Shown: piece after piece, positions 40,568 to 50,458 of the stretch
How positions within the stretch are numbered: the first letter of the stretch is position 1
Layout of the letters: the number at the start of each line of letters is the position of its first letter
From: Rhizobiales bacterium CCH3-A5
GTDB taxonomy: Bacteria; Pseudomonadota; Alphaproteobacteria; Rhizobiales; Beijerinckiaceae
Assembly: GCA_001556025.1 (NCBI GenBank)
Contig: LSIB01000154.1
Span: 1 to 64,000 of the forward strand
Direction: 5' to 3'
DNA: 64,000 nt
Position numbers and translations under genes: made by a program
The notes under the pieces: generated by a model
What the model was told of the DNA's origin: nothing
What the model saw: the letters and a program-made list of their open reading frames with translations, nothing else
Databases searched by the model: none

Positions 40568-40600
40568 AGGGCCGCTGCGAGAGATCGCAGCGGCCTTTTT
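40568..40600 (+). terminator. Intrinsic terminator of rne
   Basis: Stem GGCCGCTGCGA/TCGCAGCGGCC (11 base pairs, loop gaga) from 40570 to 40595 followed by TTTTT, beginning 8 bases after the rne stop codon. Confidence 0.95.
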
Positions 40601-40734
40601 CTTGAGAAAAAAGGGGTGAAGAGACCCGACCCGTCAGCAACGACGCGACGCGGTCGTGGCTGAAAAGCGGCATAATGTTAGGATTTAATCGTGTCGCCTG
40701 CTATGAGTGAGGCAGCGAACGAAAGGGGCCGCCC

Positions 40735-40998
40735 ATGCGCACAACCCAATCTCTCAGCATCACACTGCCCCACGAGATGGCGCAGATGGTGAAGCGGAAA
40801 GTCTCTTCGGGAGAATACGCCACGGAGAGTGAGGTCATCCGCGATGGCCTCCGCACCCTTGCCGCCCGTGACGCCGCCGTCGAGAAGTGGCTCATCGCGG
40901 AGGTGGTGCCGACGCTGGAGGCCATCAAGGCCGACCCGTCACGTCTCCTGACCGCCGACGAGGCATGGCGGCAACTCGGCGACCATATGGCAAAGTAA
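40735..40998 (+). CDS. Type II antitoxin, ParD/CopG-like ribbon-helix-helix
   Basis: An 87-residue antitoxin. N-terminal ribbon TTQSLSITLPHEMAQMVKRK and the helices SSGEYATESEVIRDGLRTLAARD form the ribbon-helix-helix DNA-binding domain typical of ParD. The C-terminal tail (EKWLIAEVVPTLEAIKADPS) wraps the toxin. AAAGGGG precedes the ATG. The toxin gene follows 9 bases later. Such proteins bind their own promoter as dimers, and the AT-rich TTAGGATTTAATC upstream is a plausible operator region. Confidence 0.92.
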   Translation: MRTTQSLSITLPHEMAQMVKRKVSSGEYATESEVIRDGLRTLAARDAAVEKWLIAEVVPTLEAIKADPSRLLTADEAWRQLGDHMAK

Positions 40999-41007
40999 CC
41001 TCGATCG

Positions 41008-41310
41008 ATGACACGAGCCATCCGGTTTTCTCCCGAGGCCATCGCCGACATCGCACGGATGTACGACTACATCGCGCCACGCGGCGGAGAGCGGATTGCC
41101 GCTGCCTATATCGCGCGATTCTATCAGTATTGCCTCGATCTGGAGCCGTTCCCCGAGCGCGGCACGCGTCGTGACGACATCTGGCAAGGTTTGCGTCTTG
41201 TCGGCTTCGAGCGGCATGCAACGATCGCCTTCGAGGTCACGCCTGATGAGGTGCGCATAGTGCGCGTTTTTGGACGCGGACAGGATGTCGAGGGAGAGCT
41301 TGGCGAATGA
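41008..41310 (+). CDS. Type II toxin, RelE/ParE family
   Basis: A 100-residue toxin with the ParE/RelE fold: TRAIRFSPEAIADIARMYDYIA at the N-terminus, FPERGTRRDDIWQGLRLVGF in the centre and EVRIVRVFGRGQD at the end. ParE-type toxins poison DNA gyrase, RelE-type ones cut mRNA; the family is read from sequence but not the target. No RelE-type catalytic histidines or tyrosines are obvious, which slightly favours ParE. It forms a pair with the antitoxin just upstream and may be lethal without it. Confidence 0.9.
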   Translation: MTRAIRFSPEAIADIARMYDYIAPRGGERIAAAYIARFYQYCLDLEPFPERGTRRDDIWQGLRLVGFERHATIAFEVTPDEVRIVRVFGRGQDVEGELGE

Positions 41311-41388
41311 CGCCGTCGCCGCTCACCCGCTGCCGGCGCGAGGCGAGGGACTCGAACTCGATCGTAAAGAGTGAACCGGGGTATCAGC

Positions 41389-43641
41389 TCACCCCGCCGC
41401 CGGCGCGAGCGGGATCGGCGGCGGCACGGCCGCGATCGCGGCGGCGGCGTCCTTCTGGCCGCCCTCGCCACCGCGCACCGTCACCGCGTTCGACGCGAAG
41501 GGCACGCCGGCCTCGTTCAGGCCGCGATAGACCCGCTTCAGCGCCTCGCGCTGCAGCATCGAGGCATGGTTGGGCCTGGCCGTGAATTTCAACCGGATCA
41601 CGATCGCCGAATCGGTGATGTCGGCGACGCCCTGCATCTTGAGCTGGGCGATGAAGTGCGGCCCGAACTCCGGCTCCTCCAGCAAGGCCAGGCCGATCTT
41701 CTTGATCGCCTTGCGCGCCTTCTCGATATCGGCCGAATGGTCGAGCCGGACGTTGAACTTGACGGTCGCCCAGTCGCGGCTGGCGTTGGTCAGGGATTGG
41801 ATCTGGCCGAAGGGGACGGTGTGAATCTGCCCGCTCTGGTGGCGCAACTGCATCGAGCGCAGCGAGATCTTCTCGACCGTGCCCTTGAGCCGGCCGGTAT
41901 CGACATATTCGCCGATGCGGAACGCGTCCTCCAGCATGAAAAAGAAGCCCGAGACGATGTCGCGCACGAGCGCCTGCGAGCCGAAGGAGATGGCGAGCCC
42001 CAGTATGCCGAAGCCCGCCAGCAGTGGCCCGACATCGACGCCGAGCTTCGACAGCACCACGAGCCCGGTCAGGCCGATCACGGCGCCGAGCACGACGCCG
42101 CGCATCACCGGCAGCACGGTGGCGAGCCGCGACGGCACGCTTTCCTCCACGGCCGCGTCCTCGTCGGCCGGGCCGCTCGGCGCGGGCTTGGGCGCATAGG
42201 CGTCGAAGAAGGACCGCAGGAAGACAAGCGCGACCCAGCCGGCGAAGGCCAGCACCGCGACGCCGCCGGCCTGCCGCATGAAGGCGGCGAACTCGACCGA
42301 GCTGAGCCCGAAGACAAAGCCGGCCCAAAGCCGCGCCATCACATAGAAGCCGCCAGCCCAGACGATGCCGCCGGCCGCCGCACGCAACGCATGGCCGAGC
42401 GCCAGCGAAAGCGGCGCGGGCGGAGCGATCTCGGCCTGCCGCGCCTGCGCGCAGGCGATCAGGCCGGTGACGCCGACCGCGACGATCGGCGCGAGCACGA
42501 CGATGATCTGCGTCAGCGCCGCCGCTTCCGCCCAGCGGCCGCCATCGGCCATCATTCCGGATGCCCGCCCGACCATCCAGAGCGCGACGGCGAAGCCGAC
42601 ATGGATCCATGGCGTCAGCGTGGCGAGCAGGCGCAACGCCGGTCCCGGCGTCTCGCTATGGCGCAGCACCAGCACCGCAAGGTCACGGCGCGCATCGATG
42701 AACCACCAGACCTTGTAGAGCGTCATCGCAAACGCGCTCAGCGCAAACAGTCCAGTGACCGGCTCCGGTCCGCTGGAGATGCGCTGCGCCAGCAATAGGC
42801 TCGTGATGACCACCGGCGTCGCGGTGGCGTAGATCGTTAGCAGCCGGAAATGCCGGTCCGCGCGGGGCAGCGGCATCAGCCGCCGCTCGGCTGCGCCAGG
42901 CGCGAGCAGGAAGCGCCCGGTCGCGATATAGGCCGCGCCGATCGCCGCCCCGTTGGCGGCGGTGCGGAAGGCGACCATGGCGAGATCGTCCTCGGGCAGC
43001 CAGACCTGCCGGGCGATCCGGGCGATGGCGAGCGCCAGCCCGATCGTCGCCAGATCCTGCAGCAGCCCGTAACCCGAGGCGATCAGGCGGGCGGTGAAAG
43101 CCTCCGACTCCGGCCGCAACCTCCGCGCGAACCAGCCGGCCGTGGCGCGGCGAAATGCATAGGCCGCGCCGAGCGCGAGCAGCACCGCGCCGAGGATGCG
43201 CAGGCCCGCGCCCGGCCCGCTCGCGCCATTGCGGTTCTGCGCCCATGCGGCCGCCCAGTCGCCGGGCAGGCGCGCGACCTGTGGGATCGCGGCGTTGCCG
43301 GCATCGAAGCCGGCGACGAACGCGTCCCAGATCGCATTGACACGGGACACCTCCGCCGGCTCGGGCGGAGCCATGGTGATCGGCGCGGCGCTCGCAGGCG
43401 CTGCGGCGGGCGCGGCCGGCGCGGCTTGCCCCGAGACCCTGACCTCGACCTTGCGCCCGCCGGCCGACAGCGCCTCGACCAGCTTGCGAACCGTCTCGGG
43501 CGACTCATTGCCTTGCAGCGACAGCGTCACCGGCTGCTCGACCTGCGCCTGTGCGGGGCTCGCCGTCAGAGGCGCGAACCATGCCAGCGCGAGCGCCAGC
43601 CAGATCATGGGCGATGCGGGCAGACAGTCGGGAGGACGCAT
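41389..43641 (-). CDS. Mechanosensitive channel, large MscS/MscK-like
   Basis: A 750-residue inner-membrane channel. A signal peptide (MIWLALALAWFAPLTASPAQA) leads to a periplasmic region, about ten transmembrane helices, and the C-terminal MscS domain beginning GLLVVLSKLGVDVGPLLAG-like residues (VVLSKLGVDVGPLLAGFGI) and FGSQALVRDIVSGFFFMLED, then the beta domain EYVDTGRLKGTVEKISLRSM. It releases solutes on hypo-osmotic shock. I chose the ATG at 43641, preceded by GGAG at 7 bases. It converges with the toxin gene, 78 bases apart. Confidence 0.93.
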   Translation of the reverse strand: MRPPDCLPASPMIWLALALAWFAPLTASPAQAQVEQPVTLSLQGNESPETVRKLVEALSAGGRKVEVRVSGQAAPAAPAAAPASAAPITMAPPEPAEVSRVNAIWDAFVAGFDAGNAAIPQVARLPGDWAAAWAQNRNGASGPGAGLRILGAVLLALGAAYAFRRATAGWFARRLRPESEAFTARLIASGYGLLQDLATIGLALAIARIARQVWLPEDDLAMVAFRTAANGAAIGAAYIATGRFLLAPGAAERRLMPLPRADRHFRLLTIYATATPVVITSLLLAQRISSGPEPVTGLFALSAFAMTLYKVWWFIDARRDLAVLVLRHSETPGPALRLLATLTPWIHVGFAVALWMVGRASGMMADGGRWAEAAALTQIIVVLAPIVAVGVTGLIACAQARQAEIAPPAPLSLALGHALRAAAGGIVWAGGFYVMARLWAGFVFGLSSVEFAAFMRQAGGVAVLAFAGWVALVFLRSFFDAYAPKPAPSGPADEDAAVEESVPSRLATVLPVMRGVVLGAVIGLTGLVVLSKLGVDVGPLLAGFGILGLAISFGSQALVRDIVSGFFFMLEDAFRIGEYVDTGRLKGTVEKISLRSMQLRHQSGQIHTVPFGQIQSLTNASRDWATVKFNVRLDHSADIEKARKAIKKIGLALLEEPEFGPHFIAQLKMQGVADITDSAIVIRLKFTARPNHASMLQREALKRVYRGLNEAGVPFASNAVTVRGGEGGQKDAAAAIAAVPPPIPLAPAAG

Positions 43642-43770
43642 CGCATGTCTCCGCGGGCGGTGTCGGCGGAGGATGTGTGGAGAGCGTCGCGCTGGCAAGC
43701 GCGTAAGGCTGCGTAAGGCTCTTGCCGGCCGTCGTTCTGGAGACATCCCGTCTCCGGCCTGCCCGTCCGA

Positions 43771-44967
43771 TCAATCCCCTTGCCGCTTCATCCAGCCGCC
43801 CAGCCGCGTCACCGCCTCCTCGCATTCGGCCAGAGAGCCGGCGAAGGAGAGCCTGACCGTGCGTGCGCCCCGGCCCTCGTCAAAATCCAGCCCCGGCGTG
43901 ATCGCGACGCCGGCCCCGTTCAGAACATTGCGACAGAACGCCATGGAATCATTGGAGTAGCGGCCGATGTCGCAGTAGATGTAGAAGGCGCCGTCGACAG
44001 TCAGGAAGTCGCCGAGCCCGATCTCGGGCAGCGCCTTAAGAAGATAGGCCCGGTTCTCCGCATAGCCGGCCTTGATCGCCTCGCATTCGGCGGTGGCGTC
44101 GAACGCGGCCTCGCCCGCGACCTGGCTGAGATAGGGCACCGAGATCGAGAAATTCTGCTGCAGCCGCTCGATCGTGCGCACCATCCGCTCGGGCACGACG
44201 AGCCAGCCGACGCGCCAGCCGGTCATGCAATAGTATTTCGAGAAGGAGTTGACGATGATCGCATCGGGGTCCGCGGCAAGGGCCGTCGTCGCCGGAGCCT
44301 CATAGGTCAGCCCATGATAGATCTCGTCGGAGATGTACCAGAGGCCCAGCCGCCGGCACTCGGCCGCGACTGCCGCGATGGCGTCGGCGCTCATCACCAC
44401 CCCGGTCGGATTGGCCGGGCTCATCGTCAGCACGCCGGCGAGCGGTTTTGCGGCATGGGCCTTCGCGATCAGCGCCGGCGTCAGGGCGAAACGCGTCTCG
44501 GGGCCGACCTCGATCGCGACCGGCTCCAGTCCCAGCGCGATCAGGATGTTGCGATAAGCCGGATAGCCGGGCGCGGTGATTGCGACACGCGCGCCGGGCT
44601 GGAAGCAGGCCAGGAACGCCAGGATGAAGCCGCCCGAGGAGCCGGTCGTCACCACGACCCGGCTCGCGGGCACGCTGACGCCATAGGCCTCGTCATAATG
44701 CCGCGCGATGGCCTCCCGCAGCGAATCCGTGCCCAGCGCCTGCGTGTAGCCGATCCGGCCATGCTCCAGCGCGCGGCTGGCCGCGGCGCGAATCGAGGCC
44801 GGCGTGGGGGCCGATGGCTGGCCGACCTCCATATGGATGACAGACCCGCCGGAGCGCTCGATCGCGGCGGCGTCGTTCATCACATCCATCACGATGAAGG
44901 GCGAGACGGCCTGCGCGCGGGCGGCTAGTAGCGGCTTGATGGCCGGGCTGAACACTGGCTCTGTCAT
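43771..44967 (-). CDS. Class I/II PLP-dependent aminotransferase
   Basis: A 398-residue fold-type I aminotransferase. PLP-binding features are GSSGGFILA, SPANPTGVVMSAD (Asn), SDEIYHGLTYE (Asp) and the lysine in NSFSKYYCMTGWRVGW, with the phosphate-binding Arg. Sequence and length fit aspartate- or aromatic-type transaminases and their relatives; the exact substrate cannot be given. The frame begins earlier, but the ATG at 44967 (MTEPVFSPAIKPL) starts the conserved region. It is divergent from the DsbA-family gene. Confidence 0.88.
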   Translation of the reverse strand: MTEPVFSPAIKPLLAARAQAVSPFIVMDVMNDAAAIERSGGSVIHMEVGQPSAPTPASIRAAASRALEHGRIGYTQALGTDSLREAIARHYDEAYGVSVPASRVVVTTGSSGGFILAFLACFQPGARVAITAPGYPAYRNILIALGLEPVAIEVGPETRFALTPALIAKAHAAKPLAGVLTMSPANPTGVVMSADAIAAVAAECRRLGLWYISDEIYHGLTYEAPATTALAADPDAIIVNSFSKYYCMTGWRVGWLVVPERMVRTIERLQQNFSISVPYLSQVAGEAAFDATAECEAIKAGYAENRAYLLKALPEIGLGDFLTVDGAFYIYCDIGRYSNDSMAFCRNVLNGAGVAITPGLDFDEGRGARTVRLSFAGSLAECEEAVTRLGGWMKRQGD

Positions 44968-45094
44968 GGCGTCGGCACTAGCGGAGCCGGCATGAGCCCG
45001 CAACCATGTGAATTGACGTGACCGGCGCAACGGTCGAGAAGCGGACCCGAGACGGCTCTACGCCCGGCATGGGCGGCCCCGAAAGGACAACGAC

Positions 45095-45883
45095 ATGACG
45101 CTCGCGATCCTGCCGCGCCTGGCGCGCGGCCTCAGCCTTGCCGCCGGCATGGCGCTGATGCTCTCGGGCGCGCCTGCCCAGGCCCAGTCGCTGACGCCGG
45201 ACCAGAAGAAAGCCGTCACCGAGCTGATTCGCGAGACGCTGCTGAAGAACCCCGAGATCATCCAGGAGGCGCTGGTCGAGCTGGAGCGCCGCAACACGGT
45301 CGCGCAGGCGCAGGCGCAGCGCTCGGCCGTCACCGCCGAGAAGGCGCGGCTGGTCGATCCCGCCACCTCGGTCGTCGTCGGCAACCCGCAGGGCGATGTC
45401 ACCATCGTCGAGTTCATGGATTACAATTGCGGCTTCTGCAAAAGGGCCGCAGACGACGTCCGCGCGCTGGCCAAGGACGATCCGAAGCTGAAGATCGTGA
45501 TCAAGGACTTCCCGATCCTCGGGCCTGATTCGGTCGAGGCGAGCCGCGTTGCGTTGGCCGTGAAGAGCCAGCTCCAGGGCCAGAAATACTTCGATTTCCA
45601 TGCGAAGCTTATGGCCACCAAAGGCCGCATCAACGCCGCCAAGGCGCTCGAGGTCGCCAAGGAAGCCGGCGTCGATGTCGAGCGCGCCAAGAAGGACATG
45701 GAAGGCCCGGCGGTCAGGGCCGCGATCGAGGACACGGTGGCGCTTGGCGACCGGCTCGGCCTGACGGGCACGCCCGCCTTCATCCTCGGCGACGAGGTCG
45801 TCTTCGGCGCGGTCGGCCCCGGCCCCCTCAAGGTCAAGATCGACGCGCTGCGCAAATGCGGCAAGACTGAGTGCAGCGGCTGA
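45095..45883 (+). CDS. DsbA-family periplasmic thiol oxidoreductase
   Basis: A 262-residue secreted protein with a signal peptide (LSLAAGMALMLSGAPAQAQ) and a thioredoxin-fold DsbA/ScsC-like domain. The redox CxxC is CGFC in FMDYNCGFCKRAAD; the cis-proline lies in LTGTPAFILGD. Residues 30-90 form an N-terminal helical dimerisation-type region (KAVTELIRETLLKNPEII). It probably forms or isomerises disulfides in the periplasm. AAAGGA lies before the ATG. The gene is followed by aroQ about 110 bases later. Confidence 0.93.
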   Translation: MTLAILPRLARGLSLAAGMALMLSGAPAQAQSLTPDQKKAVTELIRETLLKNPEIIQEALVELERRNTVAQAQAQRSAVTAEKARLVDPATSVVVGNPQGDVTIVEFMDYNCGFCKRAADDVRALAKDDPKLKIVIKDFPILGPDSVEASRVALAVKSQLQGQKYFDFHAKLMATKGRINAAKALEVAKEAGVDVERAKKDMEGPAVRAAIEDTVALGDRLGLTGTPAFILGDEVVFGAVGPGPLKVKIDALRKCGKTECSG

Positions 45884-45991
45884 GAGCGTCGCCGTTGCCG
45901 AACCACCGGCGAAAGGCTTCCCCTCGCCCGCCGCAGCGGCTATGAGGGCGGCCTCTGCCGCCCGCGTGCGGCGCTGGAATCACCACGCGCC

Positions 45992-46450
45992 ATGGTCGCC
46001 GTCCACGTTCTCAATGGGCCCAATCTCAACCTGCTCGGCACCCGCGAACCCGCCACCTATGGCGCGGTGACGCTGGCCGGCGTCGAGGAACGGCTGCAGA
46101 CGAAGGCCACGGCCGCAGGCGTCGATCTCGTCTTTCGCCAGACCAATTTCGAGGGCGAGCTCGTCACCTTCGTCCAGCAGGCGGGGCTGGCCGGTGCGGG
46201 CGTGATCATCAACGCCGGGGCCTACACCCACACCTCGGTCGCGCTGCGCGACGCGATCAAGGGAACCGACGCGCTCGCCATCGAGGTGCATGTCTCGAAT
46301 GTCCATGCGCGCGAGGAGTTCCGGCATCATTCCTATATGGCGCCGGTCTGCGTCGGCGTGATCTGCGGCTTCGGGGTTGCCAGCTACGACCTCGCTTTCG
46401 ACGCGATCGTGCCGCTTCTGGAGAAGCGTGCGGCGAAACCAACCGGCTGA
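45992..46450 (+). CDS. aroQ: Type II 3-dehydroquinate dehydratase
   Basis: A 152-residue dodecameric enzyme that dehydrates 3-dehydroquinate to 3-dehydroshikimate in the shikimate pathway. VLNGPNLNLLGTREPATYG holds the active-site Asn, Arg and Tyr region, INAGAYTHTSVALRDA and EVHVSNVHAREEFRHHSY carry the catalytic His and substrate-binding residues. It lies upstream of accB and accC in the order usual for this bacterial group. Confidence 0.96.
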   Translation: MVAVHVLNGPNLNLLGTREPATYGAVTLAGVEERLQTKATAAGVDLVFRQTNFEGELVTFVQQAGLAGAGVIINAGAYTHTSVALRDAIKGTDALAIEVHVSNVHAREEFRHHSYMAPVCVGVICGFGVASYDLAFDAIVPLLEKRAAKPTG

Positions 46451-46528
46451 ACCGCCGGTACCCATCACTCAAGGACCGCGCCGCCACGCCGGCGCGCCCC
46501 CAAAGACCACGAAGACGGTGACACCGCC

Positions 46529-46990
46529 ATGGCGACCAAGAGCCCGATCGATCCCGAACTGGTGCGCGAACTGGCGCAGCTCCTCAACGAGACCGACCTG
46601 ACCGAGATCGAGGTCGAGAAGGGTGATCTGCGCGTGCGCGTCGCCCGCACCATCACCGCGACGGTGCAGGTCCCGGCCGCGCCGGCCGCGCCGGTCATGA
46701 TGGCCGCTCCCGCCGCGGTCGCGGCGCCCGTCGAGGGCAAGCCGACAGCCGCCCATCCCGGCGCCGTGACCTCGCCCATGGTCGGCACCGCCTATCGCCG
46801 CCCCTCGCCCGACTCAAAGCCGTTCGTCGAGATCGGCTCGGTGGTGAAGGCCGGCGAGCGCGTCCTGCTGGTCGAGGCGATGAAGACCTTCAACGACATC
46901 GTCGCCCCGCGCGCCGGCACCGTCACCGCCATCCTCGTCGAAGACGGCCAGCCCGTCGAATATGGCGAGCCGATGCTGGTGATCGAGTGA
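46529..46990 (+). CDS. accB: Biotin carboxyl carrier protein of acetyl-CoA carboxylase
   Basis: A 153-residue BCCP. An N-terminal dimerising helix region ([20 protein letters not shown]) and a Pro/Ala hinge (about residues 50-70) lead to the biotinyl domain with [18 protein letters not shown] and the biotin-acceptor Lys119 in VEAMKTFN. The neighbours around the lysine are Thr-Phe where the common motif has Leu-Met, still within family range. It carries carboxyl-biotin between AccC and AccAD. accC follows within 25 bases. Confidence 0.96.
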   Translation: MATKSPIDPELVRELAQLLNETDLTEIEVEKGDLRVRVARTITATVQVPAAPAAPVMMAAPAAVAAPVEGKPTAAHPGAVTSPMVGTAYRRPSPDSKPFVEIGSVVKAGERVLLVEAMKTFNDIVAPRAGTVTAILVEDGQPVEYGEPMLVIE

Positions 46991-47013
46991 GCGCCGGCGA
47001 AGGCGGGTTCAAG

Positions 47014-48375
47014 ATGTTCGACAAGATCCTGATCGCCAATCGCGGCGAGATCGCGCTGAGGGTGCTGCGCGCCGCCAAGGAGTTGGGCATCGCGACAGTC
47101 GCGGTGCATTCCACCGCCGACGCCAACGCCATGCATGTGCGCCTCGCCGACGAGAGCGTCTGCATCGGGCCTCCCAGCGCCCGCGAGAGCTATCTCAACA
47201 TTCCCGCCCTGATCGCCGCCTGCGAGATCACCGGGGCGGACGCGGTCCATCCCGGCTACGGCTTCCTCTCCGAAAACGCCCGCTTCGCGGAGATTCTGGA
47301 GCGGCACAATATCGCCTTCATCGGCCCCAAGGCCGAGCATATCCGCTCGATGGGCGACAAGATCGAGGCCAAACGCACCGCCAAGGCGCTCGGCATCCCC
47401 TGCGTCCCGGGCTCGGAAGGCGGCGTCACAGACGACGCCGAGGCGCTGCGCATCTGCGCCGAAATCGGCCTGCCGGTCATCATCAAGGCGGCGTCGGGCG
47501 GCGGCGGCAAGGGCATGAAGGTCGTCCGATCCGAGGACGAACTGTCGGTCGCGCTCTCCACCGCGCGCACCGAGGCCAAGGCCAATTTCGGCGACGACGC
47601 GGTCTATATCGAGAAGTATCTCGAAAAGCCGCGCCATATCGAGATCCAGATCCTGGGCGACGGCAAGGGCCGGGCCATCCATCTCGGCGAGCGCGACTGC
47701 TCGCTGCAGCGGCGCCACCAGAAGGTCTGGGAAGAAGGACCCTCGCCCGCGCTGAACGCCGGCGAGCGCGACAAGATCGGCACGATCTGCGCGCAGGCGA
47801 TGGCCAAGCTCGGTTATCTCGGCGCCGGCACGATCGAGTTTCTCTACGAGGATGGCGAGTTCTACTTCATCGAGATGAACACCCGCATCCAGGTCGAGCA
47901 TCCGGTGACCGAGATGATCACCGGGATCGACCTCGTCAACGAGCAGATCAGGATCGCGGCGGGCGCGGCCCTCTCGATCGAGCAGAAGGACGTGATCATC
48001 GAGGGCCACGCCATCGAATGCCGCGTCAACGCCGAGCATCATGCCACCTTCCGCCCTTCGCCGGGCAGGATCGCCTCGTTCCATACGCCCGGCGGCCTCG
48101 GCGTGCGCGTCGATTCGGCCGCCTATCAGGGCTACGTCATCCCGCCGCATTACGATTCGCTGGTCGGCAAGCTGATCGTGCATGGCCGCAACCGGGCCGA
48201 ATGCCTGATGCGCCTGCGCCGCTCGCTCGACGAGTTCGTGGTCGACGGCGTCGACACCACGCTGCCGCTGTTTCGGACGCTGGTGCGCAACCAGGACATC
48301 CTCAACGGCGACTACAACATCCACTGGCTGGAGAAGTTCTTGGCCGCCGGCGGGATGGGTTCAGAGAGCATCTGA
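47014..48375 (+). CDS. accC: Biotin carboxylase, acetyl-CoA carboxylase subunit
   Basis: A 453-residue ATP-grasp enzyme that carboxylates biotin on Acc[21 protein letters not shown] starts the N-terminal domain; the glycine-rich ATP-lid [12 protein letters not shown], the [10 protein letters not shown] region, [19 protein letters not shown] and [12 protein letters not shown] are all typical. The frame begins with a GTG at 46987 overlapping the accB stop; the ATG at 47014, after a GAAGG sequence, is the better start and begins the conserved domain. It forms an operon with accB. Confidence 0.95.
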   Translation: MFDKILIANRGEIALRVLRAAKELGIATVAVHSTADANAMHVRLADESVCIGPPSARESYLNIPALIAACEITGADAVHPGYGFLSENARFAEILERHNIAFIGPKAEHIRSMGDKIEAKRTAKALGIPCVPGSEGGVTDDAEALRICAEIGLPVIIKAASGGGGKGMKVVRSEDELSVALSTARTEAKANFGDDAVYIEKYLEKPRHIEIQILGDGKGRAIHLGERDCSLQRRHQKVWEEGPSPALNAGERDKIGTICAQAMAKLGYLGAGTIEFLYEDGEFYFIEMNTRIQVEHPVTEMITGIDLVNEQIRIAAGAALSIEQKDVIIEGHAIECRVNAEHHATFRPSPGRIASFHTPGGLGVRVDSAAYQGYVIPPHYDSLVGKLIVHGRNRAECLMRLRRSLDEFVVDGVDTTLPLFRTLVRNQDILNGDYNIHWLEKFLAAGGMGSESI

Positions 48376-48383
48376 AACCCGTC

Positions 48384-48493
48384 CGTCATCCCGGGCGCAG
48401 CGAAGCAGAGCTCCGGGATCCATCCTGGGGCGCCGTCGTGCCCTAGGATGGATCCCGGATCGGCGCGGCTGCGCCGCTTGTCGGGGATGACGG
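48384..48493. repeat. REP-like palindrome, family D
   Basis: CGTCATCCCGGGCGCAGCGA opens an inverted repeat whose arms CCGGGATCCATCCT/AGGATGGATCCCGG pair around a GC-rich loop, ending in GGGGATGACGG at 48493. It lies between accC and aat, unlike the other families. Only one copy is in the window. Confidence 0.8.
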
Positions 48494-48547
48494 CGAGGTT
48501 GTGACAAGGCGTTTGACTCTCTCCCCCCGTCGCGCTCCCCTGCCCGC

Positions 48548-49228
48548 ATGAAGGCCCGCTCCGTCCCCGTCCGCTCGCCGATGATCACGCCGCAGGTGAT
48601 GCTGCGGGCCTACGCGGCCGGCATCTTCCCGATGGCCGAGAGCGCCGACGATCCGGGCCTGTTCTGGGTCGAGCCGGAATTGCGCGGCGTCATCCCGCTG
48701 GAACGGTTCCACCTGCCCTCGCGGCTGGCGCGGACGGTGCGATCAGACCGTTTCGAGATCAGGGTCGACAGCGAGTTCGAGCATGTGATCGCGGCTTGCG
48801 CCGAGGCCAAGGCCGACCGGCCGGAGACCTGGATCAACGCCCGGATCCGCGAAATCTTCGGCGAACTGTTCCGGCTCGGCCATGTCCATACCGTCGAGTG
48901 CTGGCGCGACCACCGCCTCGTCGGCGGGCTCTACGGGCTGGCGCTGGGAGGGGCCTTCTTCGGCGAGTCCATGTTCCACCGCGAGACCGACGCCTCGAAG
49001 GTCGCGCTGGTCCATCTCGTGGCGCGGCTCAGGCGCGGCGGCTTCTGCCTGCTCGATGCGCAGTTCCAGACCGGCCATCTCGCGCAGTTCGGCACCATGG
49101 AGGTGCCGCGTCTGGCGTATCAGACGCTGCTGGAAGCGGCCGTGGCGCGACCGGGCGAGTGGTGGTGCTGGCCGCGCGGCACGATCGCGACCGGCGCGCA
49201 GGCGCTCGCCGAACTGACCGGCGGCTGA
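48548..49228 (+). CDS. aat: Leucyl/phenylalanyl-tRNA-protein transferase
   Basis: A 226-residue enzyme of the N-end rule pathway that adds Leu or Phe to N-terminal Arg or Lys of proteins. Motifs [52 protein letters not shown] and [19 protein letters not shown], then [15 protein letters not shown], match the family throughout. Length is usual. It follows accC in the order common in Hyphomicrobiales and converges with the DUF2155 gene. Confidence 0.96.
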   Translation: MKARSVPVRSPMITPQVMLRAYAAGIFPMAESADDPGLFWVEPELRGVIPLERFHLPSRLARTVRSDRFEIRVDSEFEHVIAACAEAKADRPETWINARIREIFGELFRLGHVHTVECWRDHRLVGGLYGLALGGAFFGESMFHRETDASKVALVHLVARLRRGGFCLLDAQFQTGHLAQFGTMEVPRLAYQTLLEAAVARPGEWWCWPRGTIATGAQALAELTGG

Positions 49229-49237
49229 CCGAGTCGC

Positions 49238-49861
49238 TCAGTTGCCGCCGGTCGGGTCGCGCCCGCCGCCGGGCGGGTTGGTCGGGAAGAAGCGCTGGCT
49301 CGGCGCCTGACGTGGCGCGACCGGCACGCCCTGCTGCGGCAGCACGTCGATGCGCCCGCCGGGCGCGAGCGGGGCCGGCGGCGGCTGGTTGACGTCACGC
49401 GCCGGCGTCGTGCGCGGCCGACGCGGCTCCTCTGGGACCGGGGCCTCGGGCTCCTTGGGATCGACAACGAGCTCGGTGCCGCCTTTGCAGTCGGTCAGCC
49501 AGACATCGTAGATCGCGTGCTCGACGCCGTGCAGTCCGGGGCTGGCGGCATACATCCAGCCCGTGAAGATGCGCCGGTACTCGTTCGAGAACGTCACCTC
49601 GTCGACCTCGGTGAAGCTCGTGGTCTGTGGCGCCTCGGTCGGCGGCCGCGTCCAGCAGACGCGCGGCGTCAACTGCAGCGCGCCGAACTGCACCGTCTCG
49701 TCGACCGCGACCTCGAAGGAGATGATCCGCCCGGTGATCTTGTCGAGACCGGCGAAGACGGCGGTGGGATTGCGGATGCGGTCGGCGGCAGCCGGGCCGG
49801 CAAGCGCCAGCGTAGCCAGGGCCGCCGAGGTCAAGACGAGATATCTGCGGTGGAGCGGCAT
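49238..49861 (-). CDS. DUF2155 domain periplasmic protein
   Basis: A 207-residue secreted protein with a signal peptide (LVLTSAALATLALAGPAAA). DUF2155 motifs: AVFAGLDKITGRIISFEVAV, CWTRPPTEAPQT, FTGWMYAASPGLHGVEHAIYDVWL and DCKGG; the two cysteines at RVCWTR and LTDCKGG are conserved in the family and may form a disulfide. A Pro/Arg-rich disordered tail follows. Function unknown. It lies downstream of the NDUFA12 gene in the same direction, a pairing seen in many alphaproteobacteria. Confidence 0.9.
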   Translation of the reverse strand: MPLHRRYLVLTSAALATLALAGPAAADRIRNPTAVFAGLDKITGRIISFEVAVDETVQFGALQLTPRVCWTRPPTEAPQTTSFTEVDEVTFSNEYRRIFTGWMYAASPGLHGVEHAIYDVWLTDCKGGTELVVDPKEPEAPVPEEPRRPRTTPARDVNQPPPAPLAPGGRIDVLPQQGVPVAPRQAPSQRFFPTNPPGGGRDPTGGN

Positions 49862-49980
49862 GCGAGCTTGCGATTCGTTTCGGCAGTCAGGAATCGTTCA
49901 GCGGCGACGCCGCGACGCCAGCGCAGTAACACGCCAATCGCAGCGGAAAAAGGGCGATGGAGATCGCTAACGCGGTGCGT

Positions 49981-50391
49981 TTACCGCCCCGGCGTCCAGG
50001 CCTCGTAATCGCCCGTCGCGGCCGGGCGCTCGCCCTGCGCCAAGGTCGAGCCCTGCGGCCGATAGGCCAGCGCCGTGCCGGTCCAGTTCTGCTGGTGCGG
50101 CTGTTGCCAGTCGCGCGGCTGGTAACGCTCCTCGGAGGGGGCGATGTCGACGGTGTGGTGCAGCCAGCCGTTCCAGCCGGGCGGCACTTTCGAGGCTTCC
50201 GCCTCGCCATTATAGACGACCCAGCGGCGCTGGATGCCGAGCGCCTTGTCCTTCTCGCCGCCTCTGGTGCGGTAGTAGACGTTGCCGAACTCGTCCTCGC
50301 CGACGCGCTCGCCCTTGCGCCAGGTGTGGAAGCGCGTGCCGATGGTCTGGCCGTTCCACCAGGTGAATATCTGCAGCAGGGTCTGCTTCAT
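49981..50391 (-). CDS. NADH-ubiquinone oxidoreductase assembly subunit, NDUFA12 family
   Basis: A 136-residue accessory protein of respiratory complex I, homologous to mitochondrial NDUFA12 (B17.2). Family motif QIFTWWNGQTIGTRFHTW, EFGNVYYRTR, RRWVVYNGEAEASKVPPGWNGWLHHTVD and the terminal basic region. In bacteria it accompanies complex I of the alphaproteobacterial kind. The ATG at 50391 is the start of conservation; the longer frame upstream is not supported. It precedes the DUF2155 gene on the same strand. Confidence 0.94.
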   Translation of the reverse strand: MKQTLLQIFTWWNGQTIGTRFHTWRKGERVGEDEFGNVYYRTRGGEKDKALGIQRRWVVYNGEAEASKVPPGWNGWLHHTVDIAPSEERYQPRDWQQPHQQNWTGTALAYRPQGSTLAQGERPAATGDYEAWTPGR

Positions 50392-50458
50392 CGCTCTCGT
50401 CCGTGCCGGTCGGGCTTGCGCCCGATCTATCGCTTCGGAACGCCCGCTGTCCAGTCTG